From Patellaria atrata CBS 101060 (Eukaryota; Ascomycota; Dothideomycetes; Patellariales; Patellariaceae), in NCBI GenBank assembly GCA_010093705.1, contig MU006111.1, forward strand, positions 263,244 to 324,591: DNA of 61,348 bases. The letters run 5' to 3'. The notes under the pieces are model-generated. The model searched no databases. It saw only the letters and a list, made by a program, of their open reading frames with translations, and was not told the origin of the DNA. A program made the position numbers and the translations under genes. Position 1 is the stretch's first letter. Every line of letters begins with the position of its first letter. Positions 1 to 9,035 of this stretch are shown here, in pieces.

Positions 1-530
1 ATTCTATTAAATTGTGGGTTTCGCTATATTAAGCGAAGTATTGTTAAGGTATTATTAAGGTATTTATCGATATCGATCCGATACAATACTAATCCGTATT
101 CGATAGTATCTAATACTAAAGTATTATTGGCCACACTGGCTCATCACAGAGACATGTACACGGTTTATTTCGAGGTAAGACATTACATCAACGCAGGAAA
201 CTATCTACGGCTCAGTTCAGCTCTGTAAATCAGCCTTGCTGCCCTCGACACCGCGTACAAGGATACCGTTGCGAACTATCATACAACTCTATTTCACACT
301 TCCTCCACATTGGATACCTGAATGTTATATGGTGTAAGGCGGGTGGATGACAAGAGTGATAAGGTATACTGTGTAACTGTCGAGTCGAGAGAAAAGAATC
401 GAAAGAACGGGAAACCAACGTCGGGGGGGAGAGAAGGGGGGGGAATCAACCGAATGCACAGACCACACAAGCCAACCCAGAACTCCATACGATGCTCTTC
501 CATCAACACCAGCTATCCTTAGAAACCGCA
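1..530. other. Left-edge intergenic DNA and 3' flank of the membrane-protein gene
   Basis: No gene is supported here. Bases 20-37 can form a small hairpin (TTCGCT, 6-base loop, AGCGAA). Bases 1-130 are AT-rich with several TATCGAT and AATACTA-like repeats, possibly a short decayed repeat edge. Bases 423-443 hold a G-rich tract listed separately. Short frames on both strands overlap one another and have no recognisable protein character. Confidence 0.5.
423..443 (+). other. G-rich tract with G-quadruplex potential
   Basis: Seven Gs (423-429), then AGAGAA, then eight Gs (436-443). The two runs can supply four G-triplets, so an intramolecular quadruplex is possible on the plus strand. It lies about 90 bp past the stop codon of the minus-strand gene, probably in or near its 3' UTR, where the transcript would be C-rich. 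Any role is inference. Confidence 0.4.
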
Positions 531-2756
531 TTACCTGGCGATAACCCCATAACCAGCCCTTGTCCCATTGGCATTCATCTGCCTTGCGTAAACTCCCTTG
601 GTGAGGAGTTCTTCTGCACGACTATCACTCCTCGAAGTTGACCTGCTACTGTTCTCACTTGAGCTGTTGGAGTTACCGGTACAGTTGAATTCGGCGCTAT
701 TGCTTAGGCCACTCCAACGGCTACCGAATCTCATGCTCCCAGCAACTTCTCGCCCGCCGTCGACTGTGCCGAACCCTAGTACCTCTGGCTTGTCGAGATC
801 AAAAGGATCCGAAATGCCCTTTGCTTGGCGTCCATCTATTGCGAAAGCAGTACCTGGACGGGTGGGGCCTGGTTCACCGATCAAAATATCGGAGAGTCCC
901 GCCGTGGATCCCGAGTCACGGGATGTGGATGGTGTACCGTCACAGCGTAGGCCTCCAGCTGAATTGCCGGCGTATTGTGACGAGAAGAGAGTAGGGTTGC
1001 TGGAAGCAGAACTTCGTCCACTTGAAGAAACTGAACCTAAGATTGATACCCTAGGTAATACTGGTGGAGGCTGTAACGGAGGTAATGAGTCAGGAGGCAT
1101 AGGTGGAGGGTCATATGTAGGGTCGAGGAAAGGATTTATACGTGTTAAATATTGGGATGGGTGATTTGGGGGTTGTGGTGATGGAGGAATGCTTTCCGTC
1201 GATGGGGATGGTGGATGCGAAGCCAACGCTGTCTCTGCTGTTTTTGGAGTTGGCGACGTCCTATTTCGGGCCCAGTCTGGAGTCCTTGGAGGTTGGCTGG
1301 AATAAACGGACAACAGACCAGGATCCGCAAAGGGGTTCTCTGGATCTGCAAAAGGATTTTGCGGGAGTTGTTGACGAGCAGGTGTCTGAGGAGGTCGTTG
1401 CTGGTACAAAAGACCTTGGGTAACTACTTCACGCGGTGTTTGTGGCCACATCGAACTTGATCGGGTTTTGTCAGGATTCGTAACGTGGAGTGATCTCTCG
1501 ACGGGATCGCGGAAGGGGTCATCAGATTCTGGTTCGCCATAATCGTCGGGAAGAATCGGGTAGGGCGATTGCGTCTCTCTAATGACATTTTTCCGCCTGA
1601 ATTTTCCTGGAATTGAGGTACATAAAATTTGTAACCGACCAAAGGGCCCCTGGGAATTTGCATTCCCCGGTACCATCATGGTCGATGAAAGTGGTGAATT
1701 AACAGAACTCGTATCATTTAGAGACTCCCGGTCTGTTCGTCCATTTCTGGCCTCTTCCGGAGAGGCCAAGTTTGATTTCTTCGTAGTCATAAAATTCATC
1801 ATGCGCAGGACCCGCCATTGAACGATGTTCATACCACTTGTTGCGGATATTGTTTTCTGTTCGCCGCCCTCTTCAGAAACCACAGCTCCTTCCACATTCC
1901 GCTTTTTCTTGAGACCCATATTCCGCTTGAATCGCGCCGTAAATGACTGTCCCTTTTCAACATCTTTTTCTGAGGGTGGCCGTTCTGTTGACCGTGCTAT
2001 AGACGGGCGTCTGAAAAGGGACCTTGGAAACGCATCGGAAGGCGATCTTTCCCCTTCTGCGGTGCTGGTCCCCTCGTTTACATCACTCTTTCCCTCGCCC
2101 TTTCTCTTCCATACTGTTAAACCCTCAACCGTCTTCCGCCGCCTGACACAAAACCATATCACAGCGCATATGGCTACAAGGCCAAAAATACTTCCCACGA
2201 CCGCACCTGCAACCGTTCCTACAGAGGGATTGTCTGAAACTGTAGTAGAGAAAGGTTGGTCCCCAGTAGGGACAGGCATCATGCTTTCCATGAAGACATT
2301 CTCCGTTGTCGATGCATCATTTGGGGTCGTGGGAGATTGAGGCGGATCTGTTGAAGCCGTACTAGCTCTGGTTGGGTTGGAACTTAATCTTGACACTCTA
2401 GAGGAAGCTGAAGGACCAGATGTACTCGTTTGGATTAAAGCGGAAGAGCGAAAATCGAGTGGCAAGCCATTGTCATCCGATTCTAAAGGGATGCTGTCTT
2501 GTCCTACGGCTAAAATCGGTGCGGTTGCCGTCGAGCGCCGAGGTGGTACTGGCACCACCGTGGACGGTTGCGGATCAACCGCTGGGGCTGGAGAGACATT
2601 TGGCTGAGCTGTTGGTTCTGCTGGTATAACGTTGGGTGATTCTGCTGGGCCGTCCTCCTGTGCTGCTATTGTAGGTTGCGAGGGGATTGAGGTCCTTGGG
2701 ACTCTGGTACAGCGCCTGCCGCTGACCGTCGTAGTCAACTCTAGTGGTGTTGCCAT
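531..2756 (-). CDS. Single-pass membrane protein, Ser/Thr/Pro-rich outside, NPFxD motifs inside
   Basis: Open frame of 741 codons. Residues 1-180 are rich in Ser, Thr and Pro, as in O-mannosylated fungal wall-sensor ectodomains. Residues 181-203 form one hydrophobic helix with small-residue GxxxG-like spacing, ended by a basic RRRK stop-transfer. About 540 residues follow as a low-complexity cytosolic tail with a basic patch (276-286), Pro-rich blocks (515-570) and three NPFxD motifs at 467-471, 474-478 and 541-545. NPFxD is the established Sla1-type endocytosis signal in yeast. The layout resembles fungal SKG6/AXL2-like and Mid2/Wsc-like single-pass proteins, but I recognise no named orthologue. 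The first ATG lacks a signal peptide; an upstream exon (2794-2856, intron 2739-2793) could supply one and would move the second exon's start to 2738. Around residues 300-340 a second frame looks more protein-like (see findings), so the internal model there is uncertain. Confidence 0.75.
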   Translation of the reverse strand: MATPLELTTTVSGRRCTRVPRTSIPSQPTIAAQEDGPAESPNVIPAEPTAQPNVSPAPAVDPQPSTVVPVPPRRSTATAPILAVGQDSIPLESDDNGLPLDFRSSALIQTSTSGPSASSRVSRLSSNPTRASTASTDPPQSPTTPNDASTTENVFMESMMPVPTGDQPFSTTVSDNPSVGTVAGAVVGSIFGLVAICAVIWFCVRRRKTVEGLTVWKRKGEGKSDVNEGTSTAEGERSPSDAFPRSLFRRPSIARSTERPPSEKDVEKGQSFTARFKRNMGLKKKRNVEGAVVSEEGGEQKTISATSGMNIVQWRVLRMMNFMTTKKSNLASPEEARNGRTDRESLNDTSSVNSPLSSTMMVPGNANSQGPFGRLQILCTSIPGKFRRKNVIRETQSPYPILPDDYGEPESDDPFRDPVERSLHVTNPDKTRSSSMWPQTPREVVTQGLLYQQRPPQTPARQQLPQNPFADPENPFADPGLLSVYSSQPPRTPDWARNRTSPTPKTAETALASHPPSPSTESIPPSPQPPNHPSQYLTRINPFLDPTYDPPPMPPDSLPPLQPPPVLPRVSILGSVSSSGRSSASSNPTLFSSQYAGNSAGGLRCDGTPSTSRDSGSTAGLSDILIGEPGPTRPGTAFAIDGRQAKGISDPFDLDKPEVLGFGTVDGGREVAGSMRFGSRWSGLSNSAEFNCTGNSNSSSENSSRSTSRSDSRAEELLTKGVYARQMNANGTRAGYGVIAR

Positions 2757-2793
2757 GCGGTAACAGTGGAATACTTCAAGAGAGAATCATCAC

Positions 2794-2856
2794 GAATAGG
2801 TCGCAGAGGGAGAAGAAGCAAGACAGCAAAGGTAGAATAGAGGAGGGACTAGACAT
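2794..2856 (-). other. Candidate first exon (signal peptide) of the membrane-protein gene
   Basis: On the minus strand an ATG at 2856 opens 21 codons reading MSSPSSILPLLSCFFSLCDL plus F, a hydrophobic signal-like segment. A GTGATG donor follows at 2793. Splicing to an AG at 2740-2739 removes 55 bp, a usual fungal intron size, and joins in frame at LTTTVSGRRC of the long frame. Against it: the donor is not the best consensus, the acceptor is the second of two overlapping AGs, and the branch site (TGTTAC) is weak. Confidence 0.35.
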
Positions 2857-3245
2857 TTGAGAGCTTGTAAGAGAGCGCATTGGTAAAACAGCCAGCACGC
2901 ATAAGAACTAGTAGAAACGTAGAGAAGGAAATACTACAGCCTACAGGCTGGTTAAGCTTAGACTGCAGGTCGGATGACCGTGACCCGTATGCATTGGAGA
3001 AATACTTATATGGGGATGAGGCTATTCGAGTTTCATTTCTTCCATTTTGGGTATGGGCCCCAACGCAACTGAAGCGCAGGTGGAGACGGAAAGAGGTCGT
3101 TCTCGACTTAGCGAAGCCAAGATGCTTTTAAACTTTTCATGCTTGTAAACTTCGTCTCAGAATAGACTTGTAAATGGAAACTACGGAGAGGTTTTAGGTA
3201 GGTGAAGAAGGAAAAGGAAACCTGAAAGACTTTTAAATTTGTATG

Positions 3246-3263
3246 TACGGAGTATACGGAGTA
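3246..3263. repeat. Tandem TACGGAGTA motif
   Basis: Two direct copies of TACGGAGTA back to back. The reverse complement TACTCCGTA occurs at 7747-7755, just upstream of the Cns1 start. Each copy lies in the 5' flank of a gene. It may be a dispersed intergenic motif or a regulator site; function is unknown. Confidence 0.4.
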
Positions 3264-3512
3264 AGTAACCTACCCTAGAACTAGCGGCGCCCAGACGCCC
3301 ACTCCACTTGGCCGTAGGTGCCGGGTACCTAGGATTAACGGAGCCGTTGCGAGGCCTCGGCAGGTACGTAGCTTAGCCGACAGAGTACCATATCATATTG
3401 TACGGAAATCTATAGTGATAATCAATATGTGTGCTTCTAATCGCCGTCTATCAATTAGATACTCTCCAAGGCCATATCTGACCTTGTCCAAAGAGTTTTC
3501 GGCCTTTTGCAG

Positions 3513-3536
3513 GTACTGTACAGTATAATACAGTAC
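3513..3536. repeat. Inverted repeat (8-bp arms, 8-base loop)
   Basis: GTACTGTA at 3513-3520 and TACAGTAC at 3529-3536 are perfect reverse complements around an 8-base AT-rich loop. It lies between two divergent genes. It may be a protein-binding palindrome or chance. Confidence 0.35.
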
Positions 3537-4118
3537 AAGTACCAAAAGATCAAATAGCGGGATTTACTGCATCGCTGTGCCGTATGGGTGCAGAACAATA
3601 CTCCCCCTCTTGATCGTTGCTCTTCGTAAGGCTTCAAACAACAGCCCAGCTTACGTGCTCAGATTTCCGTTGATTGCTGCCCTGCTCTACTACTGGAGTG
3701 CAAAAACATTCAATGAGCCCATTTCTATCTAAGTTCTTCCGACGGACAATACGAGCGGAAGAGCAATCAACCGTAACTTAACGCGTGTTGGCTTTAAGGT
3801 CGCTCAGCACGCTCTTGTTGTGAATGCATTCACCTGATTGATGGGATAGGTGTTTAGTCTTCATAGTAGAAGACTAGGTCAATCGAAGATGTTCGGCTTT
3901 GGAGCCAGCAGCAGTACGTTCCTTAGTTCTATTAGTCTTGGTTTTTCCATCATACTTTCGCGTTGTGTCCGTCTCTGTTTCGTAACGCTCCGTAAAAGTT
4001 CGTGAACCCAGAGTTAAATATCTTGGGACGAGGTTACTGATGAGGAATCCTCTCCGATATTTCTCGGAATCTTCAAATTATTTGTCACTTTTAAAGTTGA
4101 GATTCGATTCGCGTAGAC

Positions 4119-6200
4119 GTGGCGTCGAAAGCCGCATTGATGTTCTCATACGCCAACTGCCTCGCGATCTATTTTACCACCATGTTCCTCACACCAATTG
4201 TGTCTGCAACCCTTTCTCCTAAGACTGGACTAGCCAGCTACCAGCTTATGCATGTTCTTGTGCTCGATATGTCATATGTTACCTATCAAATCTATTGTAA
4301 GTAAATACTTACTGACTCTTTCTTGTGCGAACTAGATACTATCCTTGCGGGGAGGCATGATCCGCGAAAAGAACGCCCTCAGCCACCGAAGGCAACTCCA
4401 GTGACCTTCCCTCAGCTGTCCTATAATCAGTTACCCAACTCATGGTCGACTGAGTCTCTTCCAGATCTCGCCTCGAAATATGCGAAAATAAGAAAACAGT
4501 CCGACCTCAAGCTGGAACATTTGACCGATCTTAACGTTACCGTTGAGCCATCATGTGACCTTGAAGATCTCTTGTCCACCTTACCTGATGGATTGTCGTA
4601 CATGCCCCCAGGGTCATGGCTTGAGGAGCCCGCAGCTGATTCTGGCCAACATCCGGGCCGATCAGAGGAGCCGAAACGCCTTCTCCACAATGGCAGACCG
4701 GTTCCAGATCATCGAGAGTTTTATATGAGATTCAAAGAGATCTGCCTCCAAAATCAAGAGGCGTTCTCTTCATTGACACGAATGCCCGAACGAGACCGGA
4801 AACCTCCCCGCCTTGCCTATTTTCGTCGATTTTGGGAGGGCCTTGATAACATGGCTTATTATTGGGACACCAGTCTTGACAAATACATAGACCCAAGACC
4901 AATAGACAGAACAGATACGGAAGATGTTCAATCACTCTCCGAATTGTCGAATGAGGCGGGTCCGGTGAACAATCGAACCCAAGTTCCGGAGGAACGGTTG
5001 CGGGAAATCATCGCTATGCGGTTAGATGAACCCCGGAAGAAGGCGAAATCCTGCTCAGATCTATCCATCATCGAACCAGATCCAGCTCTTTCCTCTCCTG
5101 AGAATAAACCCACAAATCCCGTATCGTCAAGTTCTAAAATCCAAGGTCGTCCCCATCCCCCAAGGGTACCCGGCTCTAAATCAGGAGAGAAAAAGGGTGA
5201 AAAAGAAACCAGTGATAAGCCTGATACCCAGGGTACATACTGTGGTAACCGTGTAGGTAACGGTGCTGGCATGCCTGAGGCTTATAGATATAATGCGGTA
5301 TCGTCTTTTGTAGAAACTATAGCATGGGCGTTCAGTCTTAGCGTGGCTCCGCATCGAAGGCCGCCCGTGGTGGCTTTCAAAAATGTACTTATGCCCGTAA
5401 GAATAAGCACCGTAGTTTGGCAACCCCCCCTGACAAGAGATCGAGCAAAGATGGGGGTCATAAACGGACCCGTGCTCGGTGTACAGTGCAGGAATGAAAC
5501 CGCTTTTAAACAAGGATCAGCTGGCGAAGCAGAAGCACTGTTAGACATTATTAGGGAACTAGGTGCATTGCTCGAGCTAGGCCAAGAAAGGGCTCGAGAG
5601 GGTAAGGAGGAGAGGAAGCCGGGTGAGGGGGAATGGTGGACAACAAAGCCGAGATGGGGCGGGGGCCCCGGTGGTGATCTGGGAGAAGGTAGAGGTGAAG
5701 AAGAAGCCGAGGACGGAAAGGTATCGGAGAAGAAAGAAAAGAAGTTCGGTAGAAGGGAGAGGTTGAAACCTTCGCCACTAGAACTTTGGAAGGCCATGAA
5801 GCCAAGCAGCGGCTACTGGGACCCCCGAGTGACATATCAGGCGATAGGTAAGAACGAAGCTTCAGAATTCGATGATGTAGGTTCTACTTCCTTGACCCGC
5901 GGTGTACGAATACTGACAAATCATATATAGGTCTTCTTGATATCATCTCTGAACCATCATGTAAGTATTCTGAAGCTCAGAGTGCATCCGACCTACCTGG
6001 AAAGTCTCGTTACCGGTAAAGTTCCATCGACGATTCCTTCCGATTTTTCATGGTGCAAGCCTAAATTGAATCGAAGTCGTTGGTACGATCTGCTCTCCTT
6101 GGAGGACCGCATAGCTTTAATGCGAGGGCTATGGTGCTTATTCTCGTACTTGACTCGGCCAGTAGAAAAAGGAGATGTATCAATGGGAAATACAGGATAA
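4119..6200 (+). CDS. Conserved fungal protein of unknown function (three exons)
   Basis: Model: exons 4119-4296, 4336-5876 and 5931-6200, giving 662 residues. Intron 1 (4297-4335, 39 bp) has GTAAGT, CTGAC and TAG; intron 2 (5877-5930, 54 bp) has GTAGGT, CTGAC and TAG. Both splices keep frame. I do not recognise a named family. Blocks that look conserved are residues 376-394 (YRYNAVSSFVETIAWAFSL), 493-507 (WWTTKPRWGGGPGGD), 553-565 (YWDPRVTYQAIGK), 576-599 (begins LISSLNHHVSILKLRVHP) and 622-648 (RWYDLLSLEDR onward, ending in YLTR). Between them lie charged, low-complexity linkers (about 290-360 and 480-540). No catalytic motif is visible. Exon 1 encodes a hydrophobic N-terminus that could be a membrane anchor, but its start is the weakest part of the model; the gene might begin elsewhere. 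It converges with the Cns1 gene across a 183-bp gap. Confidence 0.7.
4297..4335 (+). other. Intron 1 of the unknown-function gene
   Basis: Donor GTAAGT, branch site TACTGACTC, acceptor ACTAG. At 39 bp it is very short even for a fungus, but all three signals are near consensus, and removal joins the exon 1 frame to the long second exon in phase 1. Confidence 0.6.
5877..5930 (+). other. Intron 2 of the unknown-function gene
   Basis: Donor GTAGGT, branch site TACTGACAAATC, acceptor TATATAG. Splicing in phase 0 joins ASEFDD to VFLISSLNHH and keeps an open, protein-like frame to 6200. A competing donor, GTAAGA at 5848, is closer to consensus but leads into a stop within about 30 codons, so I rejected it. 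Confidence 0.65.
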
Positions 6201-6383
6201 TAGAAATGATAGACATGGTACTGCCTGAAAAAGAGGCTCTGAGGCTACCATACTGTCTTCTTGCAAAGATTCCAGAGTTAGGATCTCGGCGATAGAAAGT
6301 AGGTCTAGCCTAAGGTAGTCGATGACACTTTCAAGATCTAGAGATGCAAGAAAGTTTCAAATGGCAAACTGTCCTCTGAGAAT
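6201..6383. other. Convergent 3' intergenic gap
   Basis: The 183 bp between the stop codons of the unknown-function gene (plus) and the Cns1 gene (minus). It must hold both 3' UTRs, so the transcripts may overlap. No other feature is visible. Confidence 0.6.
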
Positions 6384-7709
6384 TCAAGTGCTAACCCTTT
6401 TTTTCTTAAACTCGTCTAACCAACCAGGTACTTTCTGTTTAGGAATCACTTGTATCTTGACTAATTGATCCACAACTTCTACTTTACCACTACCCAAAAC
6501 TCTCGCCAAAGGTAGCTTCTTACCTGCTTTTATGAGGCCTCCAGAGGATGTTTCCATATAGCACTCTACGTTTGCTGTTGTATATTCCTGATCCTGATCC
6601 CATGGTAACGGGAAAATATAAGAGAGGTGATCCGCTAAGGATTCAGTCTCTTGAAATGATTTTACAAAATCGCTTTGTAAGTGAACTGGATAAAGGAAAA
6701 TAGCTGGTAGAGTCAGTGTAGAGGACGAGTCTACTGGATCCGCCAGCTTTATCGCTGCGTCTTCCATCTCGGGAGCTTTTGTCGTCGATCGTGTGGCAAT
6801 ATTTCGATTTTTGAGAGCTTTCTTCAGAGTTAGTTCCTCAGCTCTCAGACATTCATCTCTTTCACGCCGTTTCCGTTCTAAAACGTTAAGGTGGTCTTTC
6901 CTTTTGATAATCTTCGTAGATAGGGTCTTTAACGCAATGTTCTTTTCATCGATCGCTAAGCCCCGTTCACAAGCATCTTGAGCTTCTGCAATCTTGTTCA
7001 GGGCAAGACATGCTGATGCAGAACGGTACCATGCCTTAATATTGAGAGGATTCAGATGGAGAGTTGCAGCACAGTCAAGGTTACAAGATCGATAATTCTG
7101 GCGCTTCAAGTTGCAGAGGGCCCGATTTACATAGCACGCTTCTTCAAGCTCTCTCTCTTTCTTCCTCTCAGCCTCTTCATCAACCTCTACTGCGCTCATG
7201 TCAGCGGCTCCAGCTTCCGAGTCAACCTGTTGAAGAGGGGTTTTCAGCGCGGCTAGAGCTTTAGTGTAGAACTCCTTCGCATCCACCCAGTTCTTTATTT
7301 TGGCAAGCTCATTTGCCTGTTCTCTGAAATTCGCTGCAACCTCAGCTCTTGTCCCTTCAAATACCAATGCTTTCAGCGCTTCTAGTTCGACGTTTTCTCC
7401 TCCCTCGCCGTCCGTCTCGTCGAGTGTCGTCATGAAAAGAGGCGTTCGATTTAGCTCTTGGAGTAACTCGTCCGCGGTACGTTCCTTAACCGAAGCCATT
7501 GCAGGCGGCATTGCCGCAAAAGCGCGTCCAGGATTAGAATCTAGTTTTGAGTCCCGTTTCAGCGGGAAAGGGGTCGATTGTGATAACATATCTTCGAGGC
7601 TGCCACTTGGTGGTTCTCTTACTGCTGTGACCCGTGTAGCATTTGGAGCAGAGTCGTTCAACTTGAGAGACTCATCGAACACATCTGGTAGCTCTTCTAT
7701 TCGGGACAT
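6384..7709 (-). CDS. CNS1: Cns1/TTC4-type TPR co-chaperone of Hsp90/Hsp70
   Basis: The frame opens at 7763, but I prefer Met19 (7709): the 18 extra residues look non-coding and overlap the TACTCCGTA motif. That gives 441 residues, near the family's usual length, with no intron. In full-frame numbering, three TPR-like repeats lie at about 144-173 (NFREQANELAKIKNWVDAKE), 206-240 (YVNRALCNLKRQNYRSCNLD) and 241-275 (IKAWYRSASACLALNKIAEA). N213, K243 and R247 sit where carboxylate-clamp residues for the EEVD tail are expected. A charged helix (280-320) leads to the C-terminal wheel domain (about 350-455), with FPLPWDQDQEY and VPGWLDEF near its ends. In yeast, Cns1 binds Hsp90 and Hsp70 in the cytosol, is essential, and supports maturation of clients including elongation factor 2. 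The start codon is only about 130 bp from the AT-rich domain, so its promoter is at most short or lies partly in RIP-altered DNA. Confidence 0.9.
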   Translation of the reverse strand: MSRIEELPDVFDESLKLNDSAPNATRVTAVREPPSGSLEDMLSQSTPFPLKRDSKLDSNPGRAFAAMPPAMASVKERTADELLQELNRTPLFMTTLDETDGEGGENVELEALKALVFEGTRAEVAANFREQANELAKIKNWVDAKEFYTKALAALKTPLQQVDSEAGAADMSAVEVDEEAERKKERELEEACYVNRALCNLKRQNYRSCNLDCAATLHLNPLNIKAWYRSASACLALNKIAEAQDACERGLAIDEKNIALKTLSTKIIKRKDHLNVLERKRRERDECLRAEELTLKKALKNRNIATRSTTKAPEMEDAAIKLADPVDSSSTLTLPAIFLYPVHLQSDFVKSFQETESLADHLSYIFPLPWDQDQEYTTANVECYMETSSGGLIKAGKKLPLARVLGSGKVEVVDQLVKIQVIPKQKVPGWLDEFKKKRVST

Positions 7710-7860
7710 ATTGAAGGTTTGTGGAGAATTTTCAGTGACTAGGTAGTACTCCGTACGATACAAAATATATCTGGATGGACATCAACACCTCACGCAGGGA
7801 AGGTGCTAAGATTAATAGATAATCCGTGCGCGATTTCCCTCTTTTTATTTAACTTATAAA
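7710..7860. promoter_or_regulatory. Compressed CNS1 promoter at the heterochromatin boundary
   Basis: Between the CNS1 start and the onset of nearly pure AT sequence lie about 130-150 bp. Base composition changes sharply between about 7790 and 7860: before it G and C are normal, after it they almost vanish. This must contain the core promoter or the 5' UTR of CNS1. No clear TATA or CCAAT box can be singled out. Promoter function is inferred from position. Confidence 0.45.
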
Positions 7861-9035
7861 TAGGATATTTCCTCTTTCTATCGAAAATAAATATAATCTA
7901 AATACTAGATAATATAATGAAATTTTATTTATCTTTTATTTAATAAATATAATAATATAATAATATAAAAATATAATAAAATAAAATAAAATAATTATTT
8001 ATAAATATAATATTTTTTTTTAAATTAATTTCTTTATAAATAATAAAAAATAAAAATAAAAATAAAATAATAATTAATTTATTAATTAATTAATTATAAA
8101 AATAAAAAAATAAAAAATATTAAAAGAAATTATAATTATATTAAATTATTATAATAAAAAAAATTCTTTATTTTATTATTTTTTAAATAATTATTAATAT
8201 AAATTAAAAGAAAAATATATTAAAAATTAAAAATTATTATTATTATATAATATTTTATTTATAAAAATTATATTTTATTTATTTTTTATTAAATAATTTA
8301 AAAAAATATTATTAATATATTTATATTTTATTTTATAATATTATTTATTATTTTTTAAATAAAAATATTAAAAATAAAAATAATTAAAATAATTAAAATA
8401 AATAAATAAATAATATTATAAAATATAAATATAAATATTTATTTTAAATAATAAATATTTATTTTAAATAATAAATATTTATTTTAAATAATAATTTTTA
8501 AAAATAAATATTAAAATATTTTAATATTAAAAAGAAAATTATAAATTATAATAAATTTAATTTATTAAATAAATATAAAAAAAATAATATAATTAATTAA
8601 TTATTAAATTAATTATTTTTTAATTATATTATAATTTTTAATTTTTAATTTTATTATTAAAATTATTTAAAATAAAATATATATTTATTTAAATATTTAT
8701 TATAAAATTTAAAAGATAATTATATTATTTTATATAAAAATATAATTTATAAATAATAAATAATATAAATAATATAAATAAATAATATATTTTATTAAAT
8801 TCTTTTTTTTTTTAAAATATTTTTTTATTTCTTTAATAAATTTATATATTATATTTTATCTTTTTATATTTATTATAATATTATAAATATAATAAAAAAA
8901 AATTTAATTATTATTTAATAATTTTTTTTAATTAATTAAATTTTATATATTTTATATATTAAATAATATAAAATATTATTATATATTATATATTATTAAA
9001 TATTATAAAATTTTTTTTAATAATTATTATCTTAA
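7861..9035. other. Extremely AT-rich, deeply decayed DNA
   Basis: Almost only A and T, with very few G or C, so ancestry is unreadable. A 20-bp tandem repeat sits at 8431-8490. Bases 8960-9030 (TATTATTAAATATTATA followed by a T-run and AATAATTATTA) recur beside the DNA transposon at 40270-40355, so at least the right edge is repeat-derived. I read it as very old, saturated RIP of transposon DNA. No gene is visible. Confidence 0.6.
8431..8490. repeat. 20-bp tandem repeat, three exact copies
   Basis: The unit ATAAATATTTATTTTAAATA repeats three times with no mismatch at 8431, 8451 and 8471. Perfect identity in otherwise decayed DNA implies recent slippage duplication. Confidence 0.8.

Larger units (their letters stand above)
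2857..4118. other. Intergenic region between two divergent genes
   Basis: About 1.26 kb between the membrane-protein gene (minus) and the next gene (plus), so it probably holds both promoters. Frames at 2880-3131 and 3455-3637 show no domain, no compositional support and no splice context, and I do not call them genes. A tandem TACGGAGTA (3246-3263) and a perfect 8-bp palindrome (3513-3536) are the only small structures I see. No tRNA A/B-box pair is visible. Confidence 0.5.

Noticed and set aside
598-2629. Several plus-strand frames of 69-188 codons
   Set aside because: They lie opposite the 741-codon minus-strand gene, lack domains and look like complements of its Ser/Pro-rich codons.
2880-3131. 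83-codon plus frame in the intergenic region
   Set aside because: No domain, no homologous look, and it lies where a divergent promoter is expected.
3290-3400. Possible tRNA or structured RNA in a GC-richer stretch
   Set aside because: No A-box/B-box pair and no cloverleaf pairing could be drawn; only short palindromic bits such as GGTACC.
4040-4222. 60-codon plus frame overlapping exon 1 of the unknown-function gene
   Set aside because: It is out of frame with the long exon and offers no splice that continues it; the 4119 frame joins exon 2 through a good intron.
5848-5930. Alternative intron starting at GTAAGA
   Set aside because: Good donor, but it shifts exon 3 into a frame with an early stop and loses the LISSLNHHVS to YLTR block.
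6080-6295. 71-codon plus frame after exon 3
   Set aside because: Overlaps exon 3 in another frame; reaching it needs a poor acceptor and the frame has no protein character.
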